From UBA2882 sp051877575 (GTDB taxonomy: Bacteria > Bacillota > Clostridia > Lachnospirales > Lachnospiraceae), in assembly GCA_051877575.1 (NCBI GenBank), contig JBJEJA010000052.1:1-64000 (forward strand): a stretch of DNA of 64,000 nt, in the 5' to 3' direction. The notes beneath the pieces are model-generated. The model had not been told where the DNA came from, did no database searches, and saw nothing but the letters and a program-made list of their open reading frames with translations. The stretch's first letter is position 1. The number at the start of each line of letters is the position of its first letter. Positions 25,640 to 34,795 of the stretch are shown piece by piece. A program made the position numbers and the translations under genes.

Positions 25640-26000
25640 TTCTTTACCGGCTCTGTTTTTGGGAATACTGGCATTCGGTTTTCTTGCGGAAATCATTCCC
25701 ATCTGGTTTGTAGACGATAAAACCGGATATACGGTAGGACTTCTGGCCGGTATTGCGACGGCGTTGTTTGCCGCGTGGCATATGGCATGGACATTGGACA
25801 AGGCCTTCGGACTTGATGAGGGAACGGCTACAAAGCAGATGCAGAAAAACAGCGCACTGCGGTATGGAGTGCAGCTGATCGTTCTCGGGGTATTGATGAT
25901 TACGGGAATTGGAAATCCCTTATCGGCAATTCTGGGGATGATAGGATTGAAAGTATCGGCGTATCTGGCGCCGTTTACTGATAAATTATTTAGGAGGTGA
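25614..26000 (+). CDS. ATP synthase subunit I-like membrane protein
   Basis: 128 residues from ATG 25614, with AAGGAG 7 bp upstream and inside the end of the preceding gene. It has four hydrophobic segments, LPALFLGILAFGFLAEIIP, a second near 45-70, and two in the C-terminal half. The position between the AtpZ-like gene and atpB and the length fit AtpI, a helper for c-ring assembly. The sequence is divergent, as is normal for this family. Confidence 0.75.
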   Translation: MRKLRDINDSLPALFLGILAFGFLAEIIPIWFVDDKTGYTVGLLAGIATALFAAWHMAWTLDKAFGLDEGTATKQMQKNSALRYGVQLIVLGVLMITGIGNPLSAILGMIGLKVSAYLAPFTDKLFRR

Positions 26001-26004
26001 ATGT

Positions 26005-26724
26005 ATGGGGCAGGGAATTTTGTTATCCGGCGGAGCCGACATTGATTTTATGATCCATGGGATATTTTCCTATGAATTGTTCGGGCAGACGGTCTGGATA
26101 ACAACGACGCACGTCTGTGTGCTGATTGTCTTTTTGCTGATTATAGGTTTCTGTCTGGCAGCAAACAGGGCAGTGAAAAAAGCCGACGACGTTCCCAAGG
26201 GGTTCCAGAATGTAGTTGAGCTGGTTGTTGAAAAGTTAGACGGCATGGTGCAGTCCACCATGGGTAAAAACGCGACAAAGTTTGCCAATTATATCGGCAC
26301 AATTTTTATTTTCATATTGATCAGCAATATTTCGGGACTGTTTGGTCTGCGTCCGCCTACTGCAGATTACGGAGTAACTCTTGCACTGGGTCTTATGACT
26401 TTTACTATCATTCATTTTAACAAGTTCAAGCATCAGCACTTAAGCGGTGTGATCAAAGGACTTTGTGACCCGTGGCCTATCTGGGCGCCAATCAATATTA
26501 TCGGTGATATAGCAGTGCCGATTTCGTTGTCACTGCGTTTGTTCGCCAATGTATTGTCAGGCACTGTTATGATGGCACTGGTTTACGGATTGCTTTCATG
26601 GATAGCGACGGCATGGCCGGCTGTTTTGCACGTGTACTTTGACCTGTTTTCGGGTGCAATTCAGACATATGTATTCTGTATGCTGACTATGACCTATGTT
26701 ACAGATGCAATCGGTGAATCATAA
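26005..26724 (+). CDS. atpB: F0F1 ATP synthase subunit a
   Basis: 239 residues with about five to six membrane helices. The essential arginine is in SLSLRLFANVLSG, and the C-terminal helix contains FSGAIQTYVFCMLTMTYV. Subunit a forms the two ion half-channels against the c ring. AGGAGGTGA lies 7 bp before the start. Confidence 0.95.
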   Translation: MGQGILLSGGADIDFMIHGIFSYELFGQTVWITTTHVCVLIVFLLIIGFCLAANRAVKKADDVPKGFQNVVELVVEKLDGMVQSTMGKNATKFANYIGTIFIFILISNISGLFGLRPPTADYGVTLALGLMTFTIIHFNKFKHQHLSGVIKGLCDPWPIWAPINIIGDIAVPISLSLRLFANVLSGTVMMALVYGLLSWIATAWPAVLHVYFDLFSGAIQTYVFCMLTMTYVTDAIGES

Positions 26725-26774
26725 GGAAAGAAAAGCAAAAGTATATTTGCATATTTTTAAGGAGGAAAATAAAC

Positions 26775-27026
26775 ATGGAATTCAATGAAAACTTTATTTT
26801 AGGATGTTCGGCAATCGGTGCAGGACTTGCGGTTATCGCAGGTATCGGACCTGGTATCGGTCAGGGTATCGCAGCAGGACATGCGGCAGCAGCAGTAGGT
26901 AGAAACCCGGGCGCAAAATCTGAGATTACTTCTACCATGCTTCTTGGACAGGCAGTTGCCGAGACAACAGGTTTGTATGGTTTGTTAATCGCTATGTTAT
27001 TATTATTCGTAAAACCTTTGGTCTAA
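26775..27026 (+). CDS. atpE: F0F1 ATP synthase subunit c (sodium-type ligands)
   Basis: 83 residues forming a two-helix hairpin. The loop is GRNPGAKSE. The ion-binding carboxylate is Glu63 in GQAVAETTGLYG. Gln30 (GIGQG), Thr64, Thr65 and Tyr68 occupy the places of Gln32, Ser66, Thr67 and Tyr70 of the sodium-binding Ilyobacter tartaricus c subunit, with Ser replaced by Thr. This points to sodium rather than proton coupling, by inference. AAGGAGG precedes the ATG. Confidence 0.95.
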   Translation: MEFNENFILGCSAIGAGLAVIAGIGPGIGQGIAAGHAAAAVGRNPGAKSEITSTMLLGQAVAETTGLYGLLIAMLLLFVKPLV

Positions 27027-27065
27027 AAAGCCTTCCCCAAATAATGAAGAAAGGAGGCTTAAGAC

Positions 27066-27644
27066 TTGAATACGTTAGTGAACACAGGACTCATCCTGCT
27101 CAGCAGTGAAAGCGTTGCGGATGCAGGGATGACGAGACTGTTTGACCTGGATTTCCAGTTGCTTCATGATGCGGTGTTGATGATTATTGCAATCTTTTTC
27201 CTGTTTCTGATTGCTTCCAACAAACTGTTTAATCCTGTCAGAAAGATGATGCAGGACAGACAAAACAGAATCGCGGATGATATCGAAAGTGCAAAAGAAG
27301 ATAAGGAAAATGCCAATGCGCTGAGACTGGAATACGAAGAAAAGTTGAAAAATATTGATAAAGAGGCTGAACAGATTTTAAGTGAAGCGAGAGCAAAAGC
27401 ACTTAAAAATGAAGATCAGATTGTGGCAAGGGCAAAAGAAGAGGCTGCGGCTATCATCGCCCGCGCAAACAAAGAAGCTGAACTTGAAAAGCAGAAAGTT
27501 GCCGATGATGTGAAGAAAGAAATGATCACGCTGGCAAGTATCATGGCAGGCAAGGTTGTAAAGGCTTCTATTGATACTACGGTTCAGGACAGCTTGATCG
27601 ATGAAACATTAAAGGAAATGGGTGAGAGCACATGGCTAAGCTGA
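27066..27644 (+). CDS. atpF: F0F1 ATP synthase subunit b
   Basis: 192 residues. A hydrophobic N-terminal helix (LLHDAVLMIIAIFFLFLIAS, about 34-55) is followed by a long charged helix rich in Ala, Glu and Lys, the peripheral stalk. The start is TTG at 27066, supported by a perfect AAGGAGG 8 bp upstream. The unusual start may keep its level below that of subunit c. The gene overlaps atpH by 13 bp. Confidence 0.93.
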   Translation: MNTLVNTGLILLSSESVADAGMTRLFDLDFQLLHDAVLMIIAIFFLFLIASNKLFNPVRKMMQDRQNRIADDIESAKEDKENANALRLEYEEKLKNIDKEAEQILSEARAKALKNEDQIVARAKEEAAAIIARANKEAELEKQKVADDVKKEMITLASIMAGKVVKASIDTTVQDSLIDETLKEMGESTWLS

Positions 27645-28192
27645 TTTCAAAAACCTATGGAGATGCTCTGTTTGAACTAGCTGTGGAAAAGCATTGCGAA
27701 GACAGCATGCTCGCTGAAACAGAAACGGTTTTGAATGCGCTTGCCGATAACCCGGATTTTTCCAGATTGATGAATCATCCCAAGATCTTAAAAGAAGAAA
27801 AATTAAAGATTTTGGAAGAGGTTTTTAAGGGACGTGTTTCGGATGAATTGACAGGCTTTATGTCGATTATCGTAAAAAAGGACCGTTTTAATGAAATGGA
27901 AGAGATTTTCCGCTATTTCATTTCCAGGGTAAAAGAATATAAGGGAATCGGAGTTGCGTTTGTTACAACCCCGCTTAGTTTAAATGAGATCCAGAAAGCA
28001 ACCGTTAAAGAAAGATTGCTGGAGACCACTTCTTACAAGGAGGTGGAAATCCACTATCAGGTGGATGAAGGACTCATTGGCGGTATGGTAATCCGCATAG
28101 GCGACAGAGTTGTGGACAGCAGCGTCCGTACAAAGTTAGAAGAGCTGAAACGGCAGCTTTTAAAGGTGCGGCTTGACTGTGCCGACCGTTAA
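27632..28192 (+). CDS. atpH: F0F1 ATP synthase subunit delta
   Basis: 186 residues. The start AKLISKTYGDALFELA and the C-terminal segment VDEGLIGGMVIRIGDRVVD are the two conserved parts of the delta/OSCP family. It caps the alpha-beta hexamer and joins it to the b stalk. Its start lies inside the end of atpF, so translation is coupled. Confidence 0.95.
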   Translation: MAKLISKTYGDALFELAVEKHCEDSMLAETETVLNALADNPDFSRLMNHPKILKEEKLKILEEVFKGRVSDELTGFMSIIVKKDRFNEMEEIFRYFISRVKEYKGIGVAFVTTPLSLNEIQKATVKERLLETTSYKEVEIHYQVDEGLIGGMVIRIGDRVVDSSVRTKLEELKRQLLKVRLDCADR

Positions 28193-28217
28193 TAAAAAGA
28201 AAGGTGCGTAAAGATCC

Positions 28218-29723
28218 ATGAATTTAAAACCAGAAGAGATCAGTTCGGTCATTAAGGATCAGATCAAGAGATATGCTTCTTCTCTGGAAGTCTCGGATGT
28301 CGGAACTGTTATTCAGGTAGCAGATGGTATTGCCCGTGTTCATGGTCTTTCCAATGCCATGCAGGGAGAACTTCTGGAGTTTCCCGGCGAAGTATATGGT
28401 ATGGTGCTGAACCTGGAAGAAGACAATGTCGGTGCCGTACTTTTGGGAAGTCAAAAGAACATCAATGAGGGAGATATCGTAAAGACAACGGGAAGAGTGG
28501 TTGAGGTTCCTGTCGGTGATGCGATGATTGGGCGTGTAGTCAACGCATTGGGACAGCCTATCGATGGAAAAGGACCGATTCAGACCAGCAAATTCCGTCA
28601 GATTGAAAGAGTTGCTTCCGGTGTTATTACCCGTAAAAGTGTAGATACACCGTTGCAGACAGGTATTAAGGCGATCGATTCCATGGTTCCTATCGGAAGG
28701 GGCCAGAGAGAGTTGATCATCGGTGACAGGCAGACCGGTAAAACTGCGATTGCAATTGACACCATTATCAACCAGAAGGGTCAGAATGTAAAATGTATTT
28801 ACGTTGCAATCGGACAAAAAGCTTCTACGGTTGCCAGTATTGTAAAAACTTTGGAGGAATTCGGAGCTATGAGTTACACCACGGTGGTAGCTTCTACAGC
28901 CAGTGAGCTGGCTCCCCTTCAGTATATTGCACCGTATGCAGGATGTGCCATCGGTGAAGAATGGATGGAGAACGGGGAAGATGTTCTCGTTGTTTATGAT
29001 GATTTGAGTAAACATGCAACTGCATATCGTACACTCTCCCTGCTCCTGAGAAGACCGCCGGGACGTGAGGCTTATCCGGGTGATGTTTTCTATCTGCATT
29101 CCAGATTGCTGGAGCGTGCGGCAAGAATGAGCGACGAGTACGGCGGAGGTTCCTTAACGGCTCTTCCGATTATTGAAACGCAGGCGGGCGATGTATCCGC
29201 ATATATTCCGACCAATGTTATTTCCATTACAGACGGTCAGATATATCTGGAGACCGAGATGTTCAATGCAGGTTTCCGTCCGGCTGTTAATGCAGGTTTG
29301 TCCGTATCCCGTGTAGGTGGTGCGGCACAGATCAAGGCAATGAAAAAGATTGCGGCTCCTATTCGTGTAGAGTTGGCCCAGTACCGTGAGCTGGCAGCAT
29401 TCGCACAGTTCGGTTCCGAGCTGGATGCCGATACCAAGGAGAAGCTGGCACAGGGTGAAAGAATCAAAGAAATTTTGAAACAGCCCCAGTATCAGCCCAT
29501 GCCCGTACAATATCAGGTTATGATCATCTATGCCGCAACAAACAAATATTTATTGGATGTTCCGGTAGAAGATATTACCAGATTTGAAAAGGAATTCTTT
29601 GCATTTGTAGACACCAAGTATCCTGAGATCCCGGAAAGCATTGCAAAAGAACAAGTGATTTCTTCCGAAACGGAAGAGGTGCTGATCAAGGCCATTGAAG
29701 ATTTCAAGGCAGATTTTAAATAG
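28218..29723 (+). CDS. atpA: F0F1 ATP synthase subunit alpha
   Basis: 501 residues, standard length. The P loop is GDRQTGKTAIAIDTI (about residue 170), VVVASTASELAPLQYIAPYA follows, and the arginine-finger region is RVGGAAQIKAMKKIA. It forms the non-catalytic nucleotide sites of F1. AAAGAAAGG lies upstream. Confidence 0.98.
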   Translation: MNLKPEEISSVIKDQIKRYASSLEVSDVGTVIQVADGIARVHGLSNAMQGELLEFPGEVYGMVLNLEEDNVGAVLLGSQKNINEGDIVKTTGRVVEVPVGDAMIGRVVNALGQPIDGKGPIQTSKFRQIERVASGVITRKSVDTPLQTGIKAIDSMVPIGRGQRELIIGDRQTGKTAIAIDTIINQKGQNVKCIYVAIGQKASTVASIVKTLEEFGAMSYTTVVASTASELAPLQYIAPYAGCAIGEEWMENGEDVLVVYDDLSKHATAYRTLSLLLRRPPGREAYPGDVFYLHSRLLERAARMSDEYGGGSLTALPIIETQAGDVSAYIPTNVISITDGQIYLETEMFNAGFRPAVNAGLSVSRVGGAAQIKAMKKIAAPIRVELAQYRELAAFAQFGSELDADTKEKLAQGERIKEILKQPQYQPMPVQYQVMIIYAATNKYLLDVPVEDITRFEKEFFAFVDTKYPEIPESIAKEQVISSETEEVLIKAIEDFKADFK

Positions 29724-29759
29724 GCGTTAATGAGCAACAGAAAGTAAAGGTGACAGACT

Positions 29760-30614
29760 ATGGCTTCCATGAGAAGTATTAAGAGACGTAAGGGTAGTAT
29801 TCAGAGTACCCAGCAGATCACCAAAGCGATGAAGCTTGTTTCAACCGTAAAGCTCCAACGTGCCAAAGGCCATGCCGAGAAGTCCAAAGCCTATTTTGAA
29901 TGTATGTATGCAACCGTAAAAAGTATGCTGGCAAGAACCGGTTTTATCGAACATCCTTATTTAAAGCCGGGCACCGGCCGTAAAAAAGCGGTAATTGTCA
30001 TTACCTCCAACAGAGGCCTTGCAGGCGGTTATAACTCCAATGTAATCAAGCTGATCACAAAAGGAGATTTTCAAAAGGACGAGGTAAAGATTTATGCGAT
30101 CGGTAGAAAGGGAAAGGAAACCTTTACCCGCTACGGATATGAGGTAGCAGCGGATTACTCGGATATGATCGAAGAGCCTGCTTATGCGGATGCGATGAGA
30201 GTCAGCAAGGATTTACTGGATGCTTTTGCAGACGGAGAAATCGGAGAAATTTATCTGGCTTATACGGCATTTAAGAATACGGTAAGCCACATCCCGACTT
30301 TGTTGAAGCTTCTTCCCGTAGAGGTAAACGATACAGAGGAAGAGGATGATGATAAGGCTTTGATGAATTTCGAGCAGGATGAGGAAGAAGCATTAAATCT
30401 GCTGATTCCGAAATATATTACCAGCCTGATCTACGGCGGCATGGTAGAAGCGGTTGCCAGTGAAAACGGAGCCAGAATGCAGGCGATGGATTCGGCAACG
30501 AGCAATGCGGAAGAAATGATCGACAAATTATCCTTACAATATAATAGAGCCCGTCAGGGATCTATTACGCAGGAATTAACCGAAATTATAGCAGGTGCGG
30601 AAGCAATCAGCTAG
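29760..30614 (+). CDS. atpG: F0F1 ATP synthase subunit gamma
   Basis: 284 residues. The N-terminal helix starts SMRSIKRRKGSIQSTQQIT and the C-terminal helix contains MQAMDSATSNAEEMIDKLSL; together they make the rotor coiled coil. ITSNRGLAGGYNSN marks the central domain. A very acidic loop (about 197-213, many E and D) is an ordinary variable insert. Confidence 0.97.
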   Translation: MASMRSIKRRKGSIQSTQQITKAMKLVSTVKLQRAKGHAEKSKAYFECMYATVKSMLARTGFIEHPYLKPGTGRKKAVIVITSNRGLAGGYNSNVIKLITKGDFQKDEVKIYAIGRKGKETFTRYGYEVAADYSDMIEEPAYADAMRVSKDLLDAFADGEIGEIYLAYTAFKNTVSHIPTLLKLLPVEVNDTEEEDDDKALMNFEQDEEEALNLLIPKYITSLIYGGMVEAVASENGARMQAMDSATSNAEEMIDKLSLQYNRARQGSITQELTEIIAGAEAIS

Positions 30615-30635
30615 AAAAGGAGTGAAAGAAAAGAA

Positions 30636-32027
30636 ATGGCAGAAACAGCAATCGGAAAAATCACTCAGATCATCGGTGCCGTACTGGATATTAAGTTTCC
30701 GGAGGGGAAATTGCCGGAAATTAATGAAGCAATTAAGATCAACACCAAAGATGGCGGTGTATTGGTTGTGGAAGTAGCACAGCACCTTGGAGATGATACA
30801 GTGAGATGTATCGCCATGGGAACGACTGACGGTCTTGTAAGAGGAATGGATGCAATTGCAACCGGAGCTCCGATTACCGTACCTGTTGGTGAAAAAACCT
30901 TAGGACGTATTTTTAATGTCCTTGGCGAAGCAATTGATAATAAACCGGCTCCCACGGATGTTTCCTATGAGCCGATTCACAGACCGGCTCCCGAATTTGC
31001 GGAGCAGTCTACAGAAACAGAATTATTAGAAACCGGTATCAAAGTCGTTGACCTGCTTTGCCCTTATCAGAAGGGTGGTAAGATCGGTCTGTTCGGCGGT
31101 GCCGGTGTAGGTAAAACGGTTTTGATTCAGGAATTGATCCGTAACATCGCCACCGAGCATGGCGGATATTCCGTATTTACCGGTGTAGGAGAGCGTACCC
31201 GTGAGGGTAACGATCTGTATCATGAAATGACAGAATCCGGCGTTATCGATAAGACGACCATGGTATTCGGTCAGATGAATGAGCCGCCGGGAGCCAGAAT
31301 GAGGGTCGGTCTGACCGGTCTGACAATGGCAGAATATTTCCGTGATAAAGGCGGAAAGGACGTGTTGTTATTCATCGACAATATTTTCCGTTTTACACAG
31401 GCAGGTTCCGAGGTATCCGCGCTGCTTGGACGTATGCCTTCAGCCGTTGGTTACCAGCCGACTCTGCAGACGGAAATGGGCGCGCTTCAGGAGCGTATCA
31501 CATCCACCAAAAACGGTTCTATTACATCCGTACAGGCAGTATATGTGCCCGCCGATGACTTAACTGACCCGGCTCCGGCAACAACCTTTGCCCACCTGGA
31601 TGCAACCACCGTTTTATCTCGTTCTATTGTTGAGCTTGGTATTTATCCGGCGGTAGATCCGTTGGAGTCTACCTCGCGTATTTTGGATCCGCGTATCGTA
31701 GGTGAAGAGCACTACGAAGTAGCGCGCGGCGTACAGGAAATACTTCAAAAATATAAAGAGTTACAGGATATTATTGCAATTCTGGGTATGGACGAGCTGT
31801 CTGAGGATGATAAACTGGTCGTAAACAGAGCAAGAAAGGTACAGAGATTTTTATCCCAGCCGTTCTTCGTGGCAACGCAGTTTACCGGTATGGATGGTAA
31901 GTATGTACCGCTTAGCGAGACGATCCGCGGTTTTAAGGAAATACTGGAAGGAAAGCACGATGATGTTCCAGAAAGCTACTTCTTAAATGCCGGAAGTATT
32001 GACGAAGTCGTTGCCCGGAAACAGTAA
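30636..32027 (+). CDS. atpD: F0F1 ATP synthase subunit beta
   Basis: 463 residues. The catalytic P loop is GGAGVGKTVLIQELI (about residue 153). GVGERTREGNDLYHEM carries the catalytic Glu, the Walker B region is VLLFIDNIFRFTQAGSE, and YVPADDLTDPAPATTFAHLD is conserved. It is the catalytic subunit. It lies 21 bp after atpG. Confidence 0.98.
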   Translation: MAETAIGKITQIIGAVLDIKFPEGKLPEINEAIKINTKDGGVLVVEVAQHLGDDTVRCIAMGTTDGLVRGMDAIATGAPITVPVGEKTLGRIFNVLGEAIDNKPAPTDVSYEPIHRPAPEFAEQSTETELLETGIKVVDLLCPYQKGGKIGLFGGAGVGKTVLIQELIRNIATEHGGYSVFTGVGERTREGNDLYHEMTESGVIDKTTMVFGQMNEPPGARMRVGLTGLTMAEYFRDKGGKDVLLFIDNIFRFTQAGSEVSALLGRMPSAVGYQPTLQTEMGALQERITSTKNGSITSVQAVYVPADDLTDPAPATTFAHLDATTVLSRSIVELGIYPAVDPLESTSRILDPRIVGEEHYEVARGVQEILQKYKELQDIIAILGMDELSEDDKLVVNRARKVQRFLSQPFFVATQFTGMDGKYVPLSETIRGFKEILEGKHDDVPESYFLNAGSIDEVVARKQ

Positions 32028-32038
32028 GGGGTGAGCAA

Positions 32039-32443
32039 GTGGCGAGCGAAAATGCATTTGAATTAAAAATCATTACGCCGGACCGTATATTCTATGAAGG
32101 AATGGCGGAAATGGTAGAATTTAATACCACGGAGGGAGAAATCGGCGTTTATAAAAAGCATATTCCCATGACTGTGATCATCAGCCCCGGAATCCTGACC
32201 ATTACCGAGGAAGAAGAAACAAAGGAAGCGGCGCTTCATGCAGGCTTTGCGGAAATTCTTCCGGACAAGGTTACGATTATGGCAGAGATCATCGAATGGC
32301 CCGATGAAATCGATGAAGAAAGGGCTGAGCAGGCCAAAGAGCGTGCCATGGACCGTCTTCAGCACAGAACATCGGAAACCGATGTGGCAAGAGCCGAAAC
32401 TGCTCTCCAGCGTGCGATTGCACGTATTGAAGTAATAAAATAA
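32039..32443 (+). CDS. atpC: F0F1 ATP synthase subunit epsilon
   Basis: 134 residues from a GTG start with AAGGGGTGA upstream. The N-terminal beta sandwich (LKIITPDRIFYEGMAEMVEF, then GEIGVYKKHIPM) and the C-terminal two-helix part (about 88-134) are both present, so inhibition of ATP hydrolysis by the helical part is possible. It is the last gene of the operon. Confidence 0.96.
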   Translation: MASENAFELKIITPDRIFYEGMAEMVEFNTTEGEIGVYKKHIPMTVIISPGILTITEEEETKEAALHAGFAEILPDKVTIMAEIIEWPDEIDEERAEQAKERAMDRLQHRTSETDVARAETALQRAIARIEVIK

Positions 32444-32453
32444 AATCAAAAGC

Positions 32454-32485
32454 GGGGATGTGTCGACGGCATCCCCCTTTTTATT
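32454..32485 (+). terminator. Terminator of the ATP synthase operon
   Basis: GGGGATG pairs with CATCCCC, followed by CTTTTTATTT. Confidence 0.88.
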
Positions 32486-32529
32486 TCCGCTGATTGGCGG
32501 GTTACTGATATACGAAGGGAGGAAAGGGC

Positions 32530-32934
32530 ATGAATGTCATATCGCTTTTAATGCCAAAAACACAGGTCGCATATTTGTGTGAAGATGATTCCATCCGGCA
32601 GGGCTTGGAAAAGATGCGGAATCACGGATATACGGCAATTCCCGTATTGTCAAAGGACGGGCATTACCGGGGGACTGTCAGCGAAGGTGATTTTTTATGG
32701 CATATTCTGGACAAACAGAACAACAGCCTGAAAGAACAGGAAACGATGTCCATTAAAGAAGTATTGCGGGAGAACTTTAATCCGGCGGTAAAGATCGGCG
32801 TTACCATGAAAGAATTATTGGAAAGGGCGATGCAGCAGAACTTTGTGCCTGTGGTGGATGACAGAGAATTTTTTATCGGAATTGTAACCAGACAGAGCAT
32901 TATCAGAAACTTAACGACGATGAGAGCTGATTGA
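32530..32934 (+). CDS. CBS domain pair protein
   Basis: 134 residues consisting of two CBS motifs. The first includes KMRNHGYTAIPVLSKDGHYRG, and the second includes ERAMQQNFVPVVDDREFFIGIV. CBS pairs sense adenosine nucleotides or c-di-AMP and usually regulate a partner. It stands alone here, like the free CBS proteins common in Firmicutes. GGGAGG precedes the start. The target is unknown. Confidence 0.88.
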   Translation: MNVISLLMPKTQVAYLCEDDSIRQGLEKMRNHGYTAIPVLSKDGHYRGTVSEGDFLWHILDKQNNSLKEQETMSIKEVLRENFNPAVKIGVTMKELLERAMQQNFVPVVDDREFFIGIVTRQSIIRNLTTMRAD

Positions 32935-33011
32935 TCCGAAAATTGTGCAGAAGAAAGGAACGATCTCTTTTAAATGTACATAACATAATAAAAAACGGAG
33001 TCGTTTCATTT

Positions 33012-33401
33012 ATGGACAATCGAAAAATTCTTCCGTTCTATATGACCTATCCGCTTCCGCTGTACTATGAAGACGAGCACGAAATGATTAAGGACATGGA
33101 ATATCTTCAGGGGCAGCATCCTGTAGAAATCAGAACCCTGCAAAGGGAAATCGCACAGATCATCAATGTGATGGATTACAGCGGCAGCATGATTTATGAT
33201 GAGTATCCCGATCGCTTTTTGTTACAAAAATATGGAAAGGATATCGCAGATAAAATCCGAAAAAAATATAAGGATGATGTGGAAAGTTCCGTGCATAAAA
33301 TGCTTGATTGGGATGGGTTTGAAGAGATTATCATGCTGTTACTGCATGAAGAAATTTTAAAAAGGCGTCATCGGAGAAACAGAGGTTATCTGAGATTCTG
33401 A
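33012..33401 (+). CDS. Conserved hypothetical protein
   Basis: 129 residues from ATG 33012. The N terminus DNRKILPFYMTYPLPLYYED is Tyr- and Pro-rich, and the rest is predicted helical with many charged residues and a basic end (KRRHRRNRGYLRF). No known domain was recognised. The start is uncertain because GGAG lies 11 bp upstream and the frame is open further out. It follows the CBS gene by 77 bp and may share its transcript. Confidence 0.7.
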   Translation: MDNRKILPFYMTYPLPLYYEDEHEMIKDMEYLQGQHPVEIRTLQREIAQIINVMDYSGSMIYDEYPDRFLLQKYGKDIADKIRKKYKDDVESSVHKMLDWDGFEEIIMLLLHEEILKRRHRRNRGYLRF

Positions 33402-33406
33402 AATAT

Positions 33407-33475
33407 CGCCGGGTGTATATTGTTTTTCAGAACAGACTGTGGAAAATGAGAAACCATGTACATCCGGCGCTTTCT
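33407..33475 (+). terminator. Hairpin after the hypothetical gene, possible terminator
   Basis: CGCCGGGTGTA pairs with TACATCCGGCG around a 41-nt loop and is followed by CTTTCT only, so termination is uncertain. Confidence 0.45.
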
Positions 33476-33591
33476 ATGTGCGGCGGAGACTGTTCAGAGA
33501 AATTTTAGTTGTGGTTTTTCCTGAAAGGAATTAGAATATAATCATACTTGGTATGCAAGTAAAAACGGACAGCACCGCAAAGGATTTGCAA

Positions 33592-34758
33592 ATGGATAAA
33601 TTAGAAGCACTTCTTTTACAAATATTAAACGAGGATCTGGTACAGATTGTCATCAGCGGACCAAAGAAAAATGATGCTTCCAATCCGGAGAATTTTATCA
33701 GAAAAATACAGATTCGTCCCGTCGTGTTAAAACGACAGCTGATGTTTCAGGCAGCAGCTTACACGGAAAAGCAGGTGTTTCATGAGAATCTTTCCAAAGA
33801 GAGAACCGTGGAATATGTAAAGCATGCGATGGAGGATTTTAAGCAGCTCCAGGCATATGGGGATGGGATAAATGTAAGTGTATTATCGGGGAAAAAAGGG
33901 AATCTGTCCATGAAAAGCCGAATTTCATCTCCGCAGGAAAAGGAGCGGAAGCTGCTTACGCATGATCGGGAAAAGGAATATATCCTGCCCAAGGATGTAC
34001 CGGTACCTTTTTTGATAGATCTGGGCGTTCAGACGCAGGAAGGGAAAATCATTGCCGGTAAATATGATAAATTTCGTCAGATCAACCGCTTTCTGGAATT
34101 TATCAGGGATATTCTGCCCGAACTGCCAAAGGACAGGCAGATTTCCATTTTGGATTTCGGATGTGGAAAAAGCTATCTGACTTTTGCAATGTACTATTAT
34201 CTGAAAATCATGAATGGGCTGGATGTTGATATCATTGGCTTGGATCTAAAAGAAGGGGTTATAGAAAAATGTAATCGTCTGAAGGAAAGCTATGGGTATG
34301 ATCAATTACATTTTCTGGTGGGAGATATCAGCCGATATGAAGGAAAAACACAGGTAGATATGGTTGTAACACTGCATGCCTGTGACACGGCAACGGACTA
34401 CGCTCTGGCGAAGGCCGTAAAGTGGGATGCACAGGTAATCTTGTCCGTTCCATGCTGCCATCACGAATTAAACAGACAGATATTACAGGAATTGTTAATG
34501 CCGGTATTGAAATACGGACTTTTAAAGGAACGGATATCCGCTCTGTTGACAGACGGAATCAGGGCAGCGCTGCTGGAGGAAGCCGGATATGATGTGCAGG
34601 TGTTGGAGTTTATTGATATGGAGCATACTCCGAAAAATATTTTATTGCGCTGCGTAAAAAATAAACATATGCGGGCAAAGAAAAGTGATTGTTTAGAAGA
34701 AATGTTGCAATTTCTGAACGGAGAGCCGATGTTGCAGAAATTATTAAAGGAACCGTAG
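33592..34758 (+). CDS. SAM-dependent methyltransferase (Methyltransf_32/TRMT13-like)
   Basis: 388 residues from ATG 33592, which has AAAGGA about 9 bp upstream; an in-frame ATG at 33553 has none. The N-terminal half (about 1-185) is of unknown fold with many basic residues and may bind RNA. The C-terminal half is a Rossmann methyltransferase with SILDFGCGKSYLTFAMYYY (motif I), DIIGLDLKEGV, VTLHACDTATDYAL and LSVPCCHHELNRQ. The HACDTATD and CCHHEL motifs are typical of the GSTCD/TRMT13-like group. The substrate is unknown and may be RNA. Confidence 0.82.
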   Translation: MDKLEALLLQILNEDLVQIVISGPKKNDASNPENFIRKIQIRPVVLKRQLMFQAAAYTEKQVFHENLSKERTVEYVKHAMEDFKQLQAYGDGINVSVLSGKKGNLSMKSRISSPQEKERKLLTHDREKEYILPKDVPVPFLIDLGVQTQEGKIIAGKYDKFRQINRFLEFIRDILPELPKDRQISILDFGCGKSYLTFAMYYYLKIMNGLDVDIIGLDLKEGVIEKCNRLKESYGYDQLHFLVGDISRYEGKTQVDMVVTLHACDTATDYALAKAVKWDAQVILSVPCCHHELNRQILQELLMPVLKYGLLKERISALLTDGIRAALLEEAGYDVQVLEFIDMEHTPKNILLRCVKNKHMRAKKSDCLEEMLQFLNGEPMLQKLLKEP

Positions 34759-34795
34759 ACAGAATAAGCCAATTGTAAAATATGAAGAGGAAGTT

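Noticed and set aside
28224..29099. 291-residue open frame antisense to atpA
   Set aside because: It is a shadow of atpA with no ribosome binding site or recognisable domain.
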